From the NCBI GenBank assembly GCA_003249025.1, contig QBMH01000013.1, forward strand, positions 1 to 42,278: a DNA stretch of 42,278 nucleotides, given 5' to 3'. The notes beneath the pieces were generated by a model. That model worked only from the letters and a program-made list of their open reading frames with translations, made no database searches and was not told the origin of the DNA. This DNA comes from Leptolyngbya sp. (GTDB taxonomy: Bacteria; Cyanobacteriota; Cyanobacteriia; Leptolyngbyales; Leptolyngbyaceae). Position 1 is the stretch's first letter, and each line of letters opens with the position of its first letter. Positions 9,727 to 17,319 of the stretch are shown one piece after another. A program made the translations under genes and the position numbers.

Positions 9727-10314
9727 ATGACTGCTATTCTACAACCTCCATCTTTGTATGGGACTGCGAACGAACTACGGTTTGAGCCTAGAGCAATCCT
9801 GCCTTACAAACTCAACTGTCTTTGGCAGGTTGAGAAGGGGGTTGTACGAAGTGCAACTTGGCTAGAGGATGGCACGATGATTACCCTCGGCGTATGGGGC
9901 GCAGGAGATATTGTTGGTAAACCACTATCGACTATTGATCCCTATCAAATCGAGTGCTTGACTAAGGTGGAAGCGTCTCTGCTGTCGGGCGATCGCTGGA
10001 TGCAAAACACCCATGACCTGCTAAGTCATATTCGTCAATCCGAAGCGTTTTTATTGATTCGCAGCTATCGCAAAATCGATGTCATGTTGTTGAAGTTTCT
10101 AGCTTGGACAGCCAGAAAGTTTGGTCGGACGGTAGAAACTGGATTGCTGCTTGATGTCCGCCTGACTCATCAAGACATTGCCGAAATCCTCAACACAACC
10201 CGCGTCACTATCACGCGCACCCTGAGCCAGCTAGAACAACAGGGACTAATTCAGCGTCTACCATTGCACCGGATTGTTGTGAAGAATGAAGACCTCTGGC
10301 ACTACGAGATTTAG
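9727..10314 (+). CDS. Crp/Fnr-family transcriptional regulator
   Basis: This 195-aa protein has a C-terminal winged helix-turn-helix (about residues 145-176, LTHQDIAEILNTTRVTITRT) that matches the Crp/Fnr/NtcA recognition helix pattern. The N-terminal half is a shortened cupin-like region (GVVRSATWLEDGTMITLGVWGAGDIVG about 38-62) followed by a long dimerisation helix. No Fe-S cysteine cluster and no canonical cAMP-binding arginine motif are evident, so the ligand is unknown. It ends 78 bp from the stop of the convergent mntH gene. A link to metal uptake is possible by position only. No good Shine-Dalgarno sequence precedes the ATG. Confidence 0.85.
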   Translation: MTAILQPPSLYGTANELRFEPRAILPYKLNCLWQVEKGVVRSATWLEDGTMITLGVWGAGDIVGKPLSTIDPYQIECLTKVEASLLSGDRWMQNTHDLLSHIRQSEAFLLIRSYRKIDVMLLKFLAWTARKFGRTVETGLLLDVRLTHQDIAEILNTTRVTITRTLSQLEQQGLIQRLPLHRIVVKNEDLWHYEI

Positions 10315-10392
10315 CGATCGCTCCTGCTTTTCACTTGAGAAATCAGCATGATAGCAAACGCAAAAATCTAGTAAACACCAAGCTAGTGATCC

Positions 10393-11709
10393 CTATGAAA
10401 CGGGATACAACCATCCTAAAAATGTCTGTAATAATAACCAAGCATTTAAGCCCACAATCATCGTTGCTACGGCATAAGCCAGTATTTTGAGCCAGCGAGG
10501 ATTAACAAACTCTCCCATTAAGCGGCGATCGCTCGTGAACATTACCAGCGGAATTACGGCAAAAGAAAGCTGTAGACTCAGAATGACCTGACTCAGAATC
10601 AGCAGATTGGTGGTGCTACCTTCTCCCAAAAATACGATAGTCAGCAGAGCAGGAACAATTGCCACTAGACGAGTCAGCAAGCGACGCATCCAAGGTTTCA
10701 GTCGAATTTGCAGAAACCCTTCCATCACAATCTGTCCGGCTAGGGTGCCTGTCAGTGTAGAGTTTTGCCCTGATGCTAACAACGCGATCGCAAAAAGAAC
10801 ACTCGCAGGCGCAAACCCCAGCACAGGAGATAGCAACTTGTAAGCGGTTTGAATTTCTGCCACATCCTGATACCCGGAAAAATGGAAGGTCGCAGCGGAC
10901 AGAATCAAAATAGCTGCGTTAATAAATAGAGCGATCGATAAGGCAACAGTTGAGTCGATAGTACCAAACTTGATGGCTTCACGCTTTTTCTCAGGTGTTT
11001 CTTGCCAAGCGCGCGTTTGGATAATGGAAGAGTGTAGATAGAGATTATGAGGCATGACGGTCGCCCCTAAAATCCCAATAGCAATAAAGAGCGCTTTTGG
11101 ATTTCGCACTACTTCTGACTGCGGGACAAAACCTTGCAGCACGCCACCCAAGTCAGGACGAGCCACACTCAATTGAATGACAAAACAAATGCCAATCAGA
11201 GCAATGATAGTAATAACTAACGCTTCAATATAGCGAAAGCCTTTGCTTTGTAAAAACAAAATTATCATGACATCTAAGGCTGTGATGCAAACCCCTATCG
11301 CTAATGGAATGCCAAACAAGAGTTGTAGGGCGATCGCACTGCCAAGCAACTCTGCTAAATCACAAGCAGCGATCGCAATCTCACACAAAATCCACAAGCA
11401 AAAACTGACACGCGGACTGAAATAGTCTCGACAGGCTTGTGCCAGATCCCGCCCCGTTGCTACGCCCAGCTTGACACAAAGCGCCTGCAACAAAATTGCC
11501 ATCAAATTAGAGAGTAAAATGACACTCAGCAGCATGTAGCCGAATTGGGCACCACCAGCCAAATCAGTTGCCCAGTTGCCAGGGTCCATATAGCCCACTG
11601 AAACTAGGTATCCGGGTCCCGCATAAGCCAACATTTTGTGCCAGAAACCACCTTGGTTAGGCACTTTAATGCTTCGGTGTACTTCTGGCAGAGAAGGAAT
11701 TTGTCCCAT
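10393..11709 (-). CDS. mntH: Nramp-family divalent metal transporter
   Basis: This 438-aa integral membrane protein has the two Nramp signatures: DPGNWATDL near residues 42-50 in TM1 (metal-binding Asp and Asn) and MPHNLYLHS near 219-227 in TM6 (metal-binding Met, so selective for transition metals). About eleven hydrophobic helices are visible. It should import Mn2+ (or Fe2+) across the plasma membrane with protons. The N-terminus ([10 protein letters not shown] before [13 protein letters not shown]) looks complete, so the ATG at 11709 is accepted. A decayed manganese-binding-protein gene lies immediately upstream on the same strand. The symbol follows the family; substrate preference is inferred. 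Confidence 0.92.
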   Translation of the reverse strand: MGQIPSLPEVHRSIKVPNQGGFWHKMLAYAGPGYLVSVGYMDPGNWATDLAGGAQFGYMLLSVILLSNLMAILLQALCVKLGVATGRDLAQACRDYFSPRVSFCLWILCEIAIAACDLAELLGSAIALQLLFGIPLAIGVCITALDVMIILFLQSKGFRYIEALVITIIALIGICFVIQLSVARPDLGGVLQGFVPQSEVVRNPKALFIAIGILGATVMPHNLYLHSSIIQTRAWQETPEKKREAIKFGTIDSTVALSIALFINAAILILSAATFHFSGYQDVAEIQTAYKLLSPVLGFAPASVLFAIALLASGQNSTLTGTLAGQIVMEGFLQIRLKPWMRRLLTRLVAIVPALLTIVFLGEGSTTNLLILSQVILSLQLSFAVIPLVMFTSDRRLMGEFVNPRWLKILAYAVATMIVGLNAWLLLQTFLGWLYPVS

Positions 11710-11724
11710 TTGCGTCGCGGCTTA

Positions 11725-11982
11725 CCTTTTTCATATTCACTGACAACTTGCTTTTGAGCCTTGTCGTTGACGGTACTTTCACAGAAAACAACTGAAATTT
11801 CTCGTTCTTCAGTTGATCCATCACCGTTCTAATTTGTTGCGGGGTTCCTTCTTGTGCAGCATTAATCGACCATAGATGCCATTCCCAAGCCCATAGTCTC
11901 GGATTAGATCAGAAAATGCACTCTCACAAGTGACCATATACCGCTGGTTTTCTATTACCTTGGTAAGATCTTTTCCCAATGC
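11725..11982 (-). pseudogene. Remnant of a manganese/zinc ABC-transporter binding protein (mntC-like), frameshifted
   Basis: Reading the minus strand in successive frames recovers three collinear pieces of a MntC/ZnuA-family solute-binding protein: GKDLTKVIENQRYMVTCES plus AFSDLIRDYGL (about 11982-11890), WSINAAQEGTPQQIRTVMDQ (about 11870-11810), and VVFCESTVNDKAQKQV (about 11790-11735). Each piece sits in a different frame, so at least two frameshifts have occurred. Both ends of the protein are absent. The remnant stops about 15 bp before the mntH start, which suggests a deletion joined the two. Homology is judged by recognition of conserved segments. Confidence 0.75.
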
Positions 11983-12198
11983 CTAGTTGATCGCTAGATT
12001 ACTGAGTACGGCTAGACTTGTTTTTCATAATCCTTTCATTTTCCTAAAGCGTAACACGAGTAGAGAAAGATGAAAGAATTATGAAAATAATTATGCTAGC
12101 AGTGATTGTCTAGGCTAGGGCTTTTCCTGATAAAAAGCCGGTATCTAACTCAATCGTTTCTGAACCAATCGTTTACGACTTTGAAGGGAGAGTGGTTC

Positions 12199-12450
12199 AT
12201 GCATCAACTCAAAGTAAAGATTTTGGGTGTAGGAACTTATCTCCTGTCTGGTGTGGTTTCAACGATGATTGAAACCCAAGTAGCCTCGCCGCCACCGAGG
12301 ACGTTGATCCCTCATCCCTGTCCAATCTTGCAATCACTCCGCCACAATTTTGCCATAATGACCTGCCTCGACCTGCGAACGACTTGGCAATGCTCTAGAC
12401 CTGTGGAAATAAGAGAGAATGAGAGGAGTTGTCTTTCTTGTCCTGCCTAA
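12199..12450 (+). CDS. Possible small exported protein of unknown function
   Basis: This is an 83-aa frame from the ATG at 12199, preceded by GAAGGGAG 8 nt upstream, a good ribosome-binding site. The first ~30 residues (basic start, then ILGVGTYLLSGVVSTMI) resemble a signal peptide ending near TQVASP. The rest has five cysteines in the last 45 residues but no recognisable domain. It lies in a stretch full of gene remnants, so it may itself be the start of a broken gene. I do not recognise it. Confidence 0.3.
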   Translation: MHQLKVKILGVGTYLLSGVVSTMIETQVASPPPRTLIPHPCPILQSLRHNFAIMTCLDLRTTWQCSRPVEIRENERSCLSCPA

Positions 12451-12490
12451 TGATATTAGAACCTGTGGTGTGTCCCGATTGTAGCAGTGA
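12450..12490 (+). pseudogene. Possible start of an IS1-type transposase (very short remnant)
   Basis: The ATG at 12450 opens a frame reading MILEPVVCPDCSS, which resembles the zinc-binding start of IS1-family InsA proteins in cyanobacteria (MxLEPVxCPxC). After about 13 residues the similarity ends. The match is short and could be chance. Confidence 0.25.
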
Positions 12491-12525
12491 TGCAGGGGGC
12501 GATCGCTCGGTGTTTAAGTGGATTG

Positions 12526-12941
12526 TTATGAGTTGGGACGAACTTCAAACACAAGTTGTGAACGATAGAAACAGACATCAAATTCCAAGAAGAAGTTCAT
12601 CCGACCCGATAGCAAAGGCACATCATCAGACAAGCTCCACGCAAAAACTAACCGCACCGGGTTGAAATCACCAATCTGGGCGAAATCAGTAAAACCCGTG
12701 CCTCGACCGAAGCCAATTTTCCAGCCACAATCACAGAGGTTGTCTGCTCTTCCCAAGTCGCACCAAGCTGAATTCCAACACGATAGGGGAGGACGTTGAC
12801 ACTTGCACCTGTATCCAGCAATGCTAAAACTTCTACCGATAAACCTCGATAGGTTAGGGATAACGGCAATTGAGGCAATGCATCAGGAACACCAAAGGTA
12901 TCAAGCCCCTCTGTAAAGTTAAATCGCTGAGCGTTACGCAT
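12526..12941 (-). pseudogene. Retropepsin-like aspartic protease, frameshifted
   Basis: The frame from the ATG at 12941 encodes a retroviral-type aspartic protease domain with the catalytic motif LLDTGASVNVLPY near residues 41-53 (catalytic Asp in DTGAS). It is complete to about EARVLLIS, then leaves frame near 12670-12685. The expected C-terminus (IGDFNPVRLVFAW, then GRMNFFLEFDVCFYRS, ending FEVRPNS at 12526) continues in another frame. Loss of one base explains this. The restored protein would be about 138 aa, as in related small cyanobacterial proteins. Its start overlaps the previous gene by 8 nt, so the two form a translationally coupled pair. Confidence 0.75.
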
Positions 12942-13149
12942 TTTGCGCTGTCTGATCCGATTCCAAGAGTTGGCTGAGTGTGTGAGCCGCTTCGTGTGAA
13001 TTGAGAGGTGACCAGAGTGAGTAAGTTGCTCCAGCTTGTAAGGTTGGCTCTTCTTCTTTCGCTAATTCGGCAATCAGAAATTGCATGACTCTCAATTTAT
13101 CTGCGCGAGGCAAGCTTTTTAAAATTGGAAATAGCTCTACTGTTAGCAT
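12934..13149 (-). CDS. Small conserved protein paired with the retropepsin gene (antitoxin-like)
   Basis: This 71-aa protein has a helical N-terminal half (LPRADKLRVMQFLIAELAKEE), like small cyanobacterial proteins encoded next to aspartic proteases or in toxin-antitoxin pairs. The second half contains TYSLWSPLNSHEAAHTLSQL. It overlaps the downstream protease gene by 8 nt (its stop is inside the protease start region), so the two were made together. The role is unknown: it may be an inhibitor, antitoxin or substrate of the protease. Its frame is intact although its partner is frameshifted. Confidence 0.6.
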   Translation of the reverse strand: MLTVELFPILKSLPRADKLRVMQFLIAELAKEEEPTLQAGATYSLWSPLNSHEAAHTLSQLLESDQTAQNA

Positions 13150-13163
13150 AAGGCTAAGAAAAT

Positions 13164-13412
13164 ATGCGGCTTCTCTATCCTCTCATAGCCATCCACGATC
13201 GCTATTTCATCTCCCAAGTCGCCAACAAGATCGTGGACATTCACGAAGGACAGCTACGCCTATTTCGCGGCGATTATCACTACTACTTAGATAAAGTGGC
13301 GGCGGAAAAAGAGCAGGCAAAACTAGAAGAGATCGAAGCTGAGAAGGCTGCAAAAGCGGAAGCCAAACGCAATAAGCAAAAGGAAAAATCTAAAAAGACT
13401 GCGAAAACATAA
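13164..13412 (+). pseudogene. C-terminal fragment of an ABC-F ATPase
   Basis: From about 13185 the frame reads HDRYFISQVANKIVDIHEG and RLFRGDYHYYLDK, followed by a lysine/glutamate/alanine-rich coiled tail. This is the end of an ABC-F (EttA/Uup-type) translation factor: the H-loop region after the second Walker B, then the charged C-terminal extension. Everything upstream (both Walker A motifs and signature sequences, roughly 480 residues) is missing. The fragment begins 15 bp from the start of the opposite-strand small gene, which marks a rearrangement breakpoint near 13150-13185. It is not expected to function. Confidence 0.8.
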
Positions 13413-13509
13413 CCAGTTCAACAACCCTGTGTATCCTGTTAGCCCTGATGTTTTCAGAAATGCTTCACTGAGATGCTGTAATTGATGGTGGTAAATAACT
13501 CTAGGGACT

Positions 13510-14589
13510 ATGCACCAGCTTGCCAGCAAAGTAAAAGTTTCACCGAAGGTATTTACAGCAATCGTGATCGCAGCACTAGGAATTCTAATTTTAGGTTGCT
13601 TGGGCTACCGTTTATATGGACAGCACCAGACGCTTCAAGACTTTGGCAAACAGATTCAATCACTGCCAGCATCTGTTCCCCCTGAAGAGAAACTTAAATT
13701 AGAGAAAGAGCGCATTGCGCTAGAAAGTACGCTCACAAGCACTCTGGCTCAAATCCTTACGGGTGGATTTTTCTTTATCACTGCGTATTTTACTTGGGGA
13801 AACCTTCAAGTTGCTAATGCAAAACAAATCACTGAACGGTTCACCCAAGCCATTAACCAACTCGGAAGTGAAAAAATCGAAGTCCGGTTGGGTGGAATCT
13901 ATGCCCTGGAGCGAATCGCTAAAGATTCACCAAAAGACCACTGGACTATTATGGAAGTTCTGACCGCATTTGTGAGGGAGCGATCGCCTGTTTCAATCCT
14001 GCAAAATGAAGACAGCATACAGCCTAAGATTACTACTGATCTACAAGCGGCATTAACCGTCATTGAACGACGTAATCTAAAAAAAGAAGAGCCTCACCAG
14101 CGCATTAATTTAAGCAGGGTATACCTCAACCGTGCCGACCTCAGAGGTACTAACCTCAGCAGTGCCAATCTCAGACGTGCCAGCCTCCACTGTACCAACC
14201 TCAGTGGTGCCGACCTCAGCGGTGCTGATCTCAGTGGTGCCGACCTCAGTGGTACTAACCTCAGCAGTGCCGACCTCAGAGGTACTAACCTCAGCAGTGC
14301 CGACCTCAGAGGTGCCAACCTCAGTGCCAACCTCAGCTTTGCCGACCTCAGTGCCAACCTCAGCTTTGCCGACCTTAGCGTTGTCAATTTTAGCGGTCCT
14401 AACCTCAGCGATGCCGACCTCTCCTCTTTTATCCCCGGCACTGCTGCTCGGAATTGGACTGAAGAACAGCTTGCCGCAACCAAACTTTGTAACACTAGAT
14501 TGCCAGAAGGGTGCAATTTGAACCCGAACCGAGACTGTGAAGCACTGAGCATCTCACTCGACCCATTTGCAACAGAATCACCTGAGTAG
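13510..14589 (+). CDS. Membrane-anchored pentapeptide-repeat protein
   Basis: This is a 359-aa protein. A transmembrane helix lies at about residues 14-34 (VFTAIVIAALGILILGCLGY) and a second hydrophobic segment at about 80-98 (LAQILTGGFFFITAYFTWG). A conserved block follows (FTQAINQLGSEKIEVRLGGI, then YALERIAKDSPKDHWTIMEV, about 119-160), typical of a cyanobacterial family in this setting. Residues about 197-310 are pentapeptide repeats of the A(D/N)LSG type that should fold as a right-handed quadrilateral beta-helix. The repeats lose register at NLSANLSFADLSANLSFADL, where units are shortened. A cysteine-containing tail ends the protein. The function is unknown. The frame opens at the ATG at 13510; an AGGG lies a few bases before it. 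Confidence 0.85.
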   Translation: MHQLASKVKVSPKVFTAIVIAALGILILGCLGYRLYGQHQTLQDFGKQIQSLPASVPPEEKLKLEKERIALESTLTSTLAQILTGGFFFITAYFTWGNLQVANAKQITERFTQAINQLGSEKIEVRLGGIYALERIAKDSPKDHWTIMEVLTAFVRERSPVSILQNEDSIQPKITTDLQAALTVIERRNLKKEEPHQRINLSRVYLNRADLRGTNLSSANLRRASLHCTNLSGADLSGADLSGADLSGTNLSSADLRGTNLSSADLRGANLSANLSFADLSANLSFADLSVVNFSGPNLSDADLSSFIPGTAARNWTEEQLAATKLCNTRLPEGCNLNPNRDCEALSISLDPFATESPE

Positions 14590-14647
14590 TTTATAGCTCT
14601 AGAACCATCAAGGCATTGGGGGATGCCCCCAAACCCCCATTGAGGGA

Positions 14648-14697
14648 TTTTGCATGTTAGAGCAGACAAAGCTCGTCTCGTGCTCTAACATGCAAAA
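14648..14697. repeat. Perfect 17-bp inverted repeat
   Basis: The arms TTTTGCATGTTAGAGCA (14648-14664) and TGCTCTAACATGCAAAA (14681-14697) are exact complements with a 16-nt loop. There is no T-run at either exit of the kind a Rho-independent terminator needs, so it may be a mobile palindromic unit or an RNA processing structure downstream of the pentapeptide-repeat gene. Confidence 0.75.
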
Positions 14698-14925
14698 ACA
14701 ATTGCTTCCCTCAAACTCCCTCCAAACTGGAGTCCTACCGATTGAATAAAGAACAGTTGCATTGAGTCTTGGTGCTACATCCCAGAACTCTTATGCGGGG
14801 GTTTTGGGGGAGTGAGGCCCCCAAGCAGCGGGGCGCGGGGGGAAGTCCCCCGGCACAGGTTCTCACCCAAGACGAGATGTGTGTAGGTAGCAAGGGTTAT
14901 GGGCAACCGTAAGCTGATGGAAGAG

Positions 14926-14987
14926 CGTGCTTTTAAGATTCGTTGCGAATTTAATTGGCGTTCCTAGAAAAATGTGCTGCTTTGCAG
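14926..14987 (+). repeat. Dispersed ~60-bp repeat, copy 1
   Basis: The sequence beginning CGTGCTTTTAAGATTCGTTG is matched at 16129-16188 with a few substitutions and small indels, including the exact shared core GTTCCTAGAAAAATG. The two copies are in the same orientation and bracket the PEP-CTERM gene. Confidence 0.8.
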
Positions 14988-15008
14988 GTCAGAACTATCA
15001 CGTCTCAA

Positions 15009-15054
15009 TAAAAAAGCGATCGCTGTTTGAGTTTCCTCTTGCAGCGATCGCTTT
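15009..15054 (-). terminator. Rho-independent terminator of the PEP-CTERM gene, built from two HIP1 sites
   Basis: Read on the minus strand, AAAGCGATCGCTG (15054-15042) pairs perfectly with CAGCGATCGCTTT (15025-15013) across a 16-nt loop and runs into TTTTTTATTG. It lies about 50 bp after the PEP-CTERM stop. Each arm contains a complete GCGATCGC octamer. Confidence 0.8.
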
Positions 15055-15106
15055 CACTATTTTGAACCTGATGAATTATAGAGCCGGGAAAAGTAGGTGC
15101 TTGAGT

Positions 15107-15742
15107 TTAAGCTTTAACCGCAGCACGACGACGGCGATAAGCCGCTAAACCCGCTCCAGCTAGCGCCAAGCCTGCCATGGTGCTAGGTTCAGGAGCCGCC
15201 GCAGAGCTTCCGCCCGTGGAACCCGTGGAGCCACCCTCGGTAAAGTAAACGCTGATGTGAGAGACATCTTTGGTATTACGGACATCAAAGAGGAGTTTTT
15301 CAAACGGTGAAGTCCAAGTCCCAGAGGTAACTCCCTTTTCCAGTTGATAGCCAACTAATGAGGTGCCTGTTCCGCTTTTGAAGACTAGCATCGCGTTTTG
15401 CCAGGTTGGCTGAAAAACTTGAGCGATATTCCAGAGACCCTGTTGTCCAGATCCGTTACCGCCGTAACCCGCATTTTCGCCAATCTTGCCGCCAAAATTC
15501 CAGTTGGTGAGTCCAAAAAAGCCTTCTTCGTTGACGGTAAGCGGCTTGCTAGGAGTAACAGAGTCCTGAGTTGCGGTATTGCTATACTGGCAACCAGATG
15601 ATCCAGAGACATTATCAGCAGTGCCAGAAGGGCAACTAAAGGTTGCTGCATGAACGGGAGCCGTGGCAACAATGCTAGCAGCGATCGCAGAGCCAACAGC
15701 AGCGAAAGCAGTTGCAGAGGAAGTAGAGAAAGTGCGTTTCAT
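15107..15742 (-). CDS. PEP-CTERM sorting-domain protein, exported
   Basis: This 211-aa protein has a signal peptide (MKRTFSTSSATAFAAVGSAI..., likely cleaved after APVHA at about residue 32). The mature region is rich in Gly, Ser and Thr with two early cysteines. The C-terminus is the classic tripartite PEP-CTERM signal: PEPSTM, hydrophobic AGLALAGAGLAAY, then RRRRAAVKA. Such proteins are recognised by an exosortase, cleaved and usually delivered to the surface or extracellular matrix; no exosortase is in the window. AAGG lies 6 nt before the ATG. The gene has its own spacer and terminator, so it is monocistronic. The exact role of the mature part is unknown. Confidence 0.92.
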   Translation of the reverse strand: MKRTFSTSSATAFAAVGSAIAASIVATAPVHAATFSCPSGTADNVSGSSGCQYSNTATQDSVTPSKPLTVNEEGFFGLTNWNFGGKIGENAGYGGNGSGQQGLWNIAQVFQPTWQNAMLVFKSGTGTSLVGYQLEKGVTSGTWTSPFEKLLFDVRNTKDVSHISVYFTEGGSTGSTGGSSAAAPEPSTMAGLALAGAGLAAYRRRRAAVKA

Positions 15743-16052
15743 AGTTAGCCTTGAGAGTTTGATGAGGTGAAAAAACTTTGACAGATGTAATTTTGCTTGC
15801 GAGTAGATTCAACCTTTCTTGTAACTTAAGTTACCAAACCTGTTTGTAAGAAATCCACCGAATCTCCACGGATTCAAGGGATCTTTATTAATCTGGCTGG
15901 ACTCTAAAGGGATGGAAAACCACTGCTTATAGAGATTGCCTCATCGTTTTTAGATGTATTTCTACTTAGAAGACCTCAGTGTAATTAACTAGAGTCATCT
16001 GCACGATAACGACTCTAAGTAAGCCATAAATATCTAAAATCTAAAATTGCCA

Positions 16053-16091
16053 CCTAAACTTGCAACCTAAACTTGCAGCCTAAACTTGCAT
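16053..16091. repeat. 13-bp tandem repeat, three copies
   Basis: The unit CCTAAACTTGCA plus one variable base is repeated three times without a gap (16053-16065, 16066-16078, 16079-16091). A weaker related unit lies just before. Confidence 0.85.
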
Positions 16092-16128
16092 AGAGGCTCA
16101 CCCTGATTGCTTGAAAACAGGCGAGAAA

Positions 16129-16188
16129 CGCGCTCTTAAGGTTCGTTGCGATATTTAATTGGTGTTCCTAGAAAAATGCGCCATTTCA
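16129..16188 (+). repeat. Dispersed ~60-bp repeat, copy 2
   Basis: This is the partner of 14926-14987 in the same orientation; it begins CGCGCTCTTAAGGTTCGTTG and shares GTTCCTAGAAAAATG. Confidence 0.8.
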
Positions 16189-16218
16189 GAAAGCATTGGC
16201 TACGCTAGTCTGCGTGAA

Positions 16219-16263
16219 TCCATGCAGCAGTTCTCCATGCAGCAGTTCTCCATGCAGCAGTTC
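16219..16263. repeat. 15-bp tandem repeat, three perfect copies
   Basis: The unit TCCATGCAGCAGTTC occurs three times head to tail (16219-16233, 16234-16248, 16249-16263), ending 25 bp before the purQ stop. The length is a multiple of three but no gene covers it. Confidence 0.9.
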
Positions 16264-16287
16264 AAGTCGTGGTTTCAAAATGATGGT

Positions 16288-16992
16288 CTAAACTGGAATA
16301 TCTGCGCAGATCGCCGCCAGCAATCCATGAAATAGATGAATGCCATCAGTTACGCCTAAAACCGGATCGGCGGCTCGTTCAGGATGGGGCATCATGCCAA
16401 GAACATTGCCTTGAAGATTACAAACTCCAGCAATATTTTGTAAAGAGCCGTTGGGATTATTCTCAGGATTGACTATGCCCTTGGCTGAGCAGTAACGAAA
16501 CAAAATTTGGTGATTATCTTCTAAGGTCTTAAGCGTGTCTGCATCGGCGTAATAACTGCCTTCGCCATGGGCAATGGGTAGAGTAATCACTTCCCCTGGT
16601 TGGTAGTGGCTTGTCCACGGCAGATCGGTGCGATCGATTCGTAGTGGCACCCGATCGCAAATAAAATGAAGATCCCGATTTCTCACCAGCGCCCCCGGAA
16701 GCAATCTCGCCTCCGTTAAAACCTGAAAGCCATTGCAAATTCCGAGAACATACTTGCCTTGATTGGCGTGGTCTACCACCGATCGCATCGCCGGAGCAAA
16801 CCGGGCGATCGCCCCACAGCGCAAATAATCACCATAGCTAAACCCGCCGGGAACGATCACCACATCCACATCCGATAAATCGCTGTCTTCATGCCAGATC
16901 ATGCGAGTCGGTTGCTGTAACAAATCACGGATGACATAGGCAACATCGCGATCGCAATTTGATCCTGGAAATACAACAATTCCAAATTTCAC
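16288..16992 (-). CDS. purQ: Phosphoribosylformylglycinamidine synthase, glutaminase subunit
   Basis: This is a 234-aa class I glutamine amidotransferase that supplies ammonia to PurL for FGAM formation, the fourth step of purine synthesis, in the cytoplasm. The start FGIVVFPGSNCDRDVAYV and VPGGFSYGDYLR are typical; the nucleophile Cys sits in GICNGFQVL and the His/Glu pair in MMPHPERAADP. The GTG at 16992 (VKFGIVV) matches the usual family start. A TTG 12 nt further up would only add four residues. PurS and PurL are not in the window. It is divergent from cobN. Confidence 0.95.
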   Translation of the reverse strand: MKFGIVVFPGSNCDRDVAYVIRDLLQQPTRMIWHEDSDLSDVDVVIVPGGFSYGDYLRCGAIARFAPAMRSVVDHANQGKYVLGICNGFQVLTEARLLPGALVRNRDLHFICDRVPLRIDRTDLPWTSHYQPGEVITLPIAHGEGSYYADADTLKTLEDNHQILFRYCSAKGIVNPENNPNGSLQNIAGVCNLQGNVLGMMPHPERAADPVLGVTDGIHLFHGLLAAICADIPV

Positions 16993-17004
16993 AAACGGCA
17001 CCAA

Positions 17005-17319
17005 TAGTAGGAGAGGGGGGTTCAGAGATTAGCTTATTCTAAATTTTATGATATTGGCAACGTGGGGCTTTCGCTTGCTTGGATTGTAAGTTCGTCGTCT
17101 CTTTCAGACTAGGTGAAAAACTATTGAGCGACTGTTGATTATTTTCCCAATTAAATTCGTTTAAGCGATGCAGAAGGATTCACCGTTGACTATTACAAGT
17201 GATTCTCCAGCGTCGATTCTGGTAATGACTAGACACCCAGCGATCGCTCCTAATGGAGATGCGATACACTCACTCAATGCCCCATTCACGGCAACCTCAC
17301 TCACTCGAAAGACATCATC
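17005..17319. other. Divergent purQ-cobN spacer
   Basis: This spacer of about 315 bp must contain both promoters. I looked for a cobalamin riboswitch upstream of cobN and did not find its conserved boxes. Nothing else is recognisable. Confidence 0.4.

Larger units (their letters stand above)
14590..15008. other. Palindrome-rich GC spacer
   Basis: This spacer has several hairpin-forming segments: GGGGGATGCCCCC (14618-14630), the 17-bp perfect palindrome listed separately, gggggaagtccccc (14838-14851), and a distant pair gtcttggtg (14766-14774) / cacccaagac (14864-14873). The composition differs from the neighbouring genes. It resembles repeated extragenic elements of cyanobacteria. No protein is evident in either strand. 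Confidence 0.5.
15743..16287. other. Repeat-rich spacer between the PEP-CTERM gene and purQ
   Basis: This 545-bp spacer holds the promoter region of the PEP-CTERM gene and three repeat systems listed separately: 13-bp x3, the second copy of the ~60-bp dispersed repeat, and 15-bp x3. No protein or RNA gene is evident. Confidence 0.5.

Noticed and set aside
14094-14669. A 191-codon open frame on the minus strand across the pentapeptide array
   Set aside because: It is the antisense shadow of 15-bp repeats; its leucine/arginine/serine-only composition mirrors the repeat.
17005-17319. Possible cobalamin riboswitch upstream of cobN
   Set aside because: The conserved B12-box sequence and the expected paired arms were not found.
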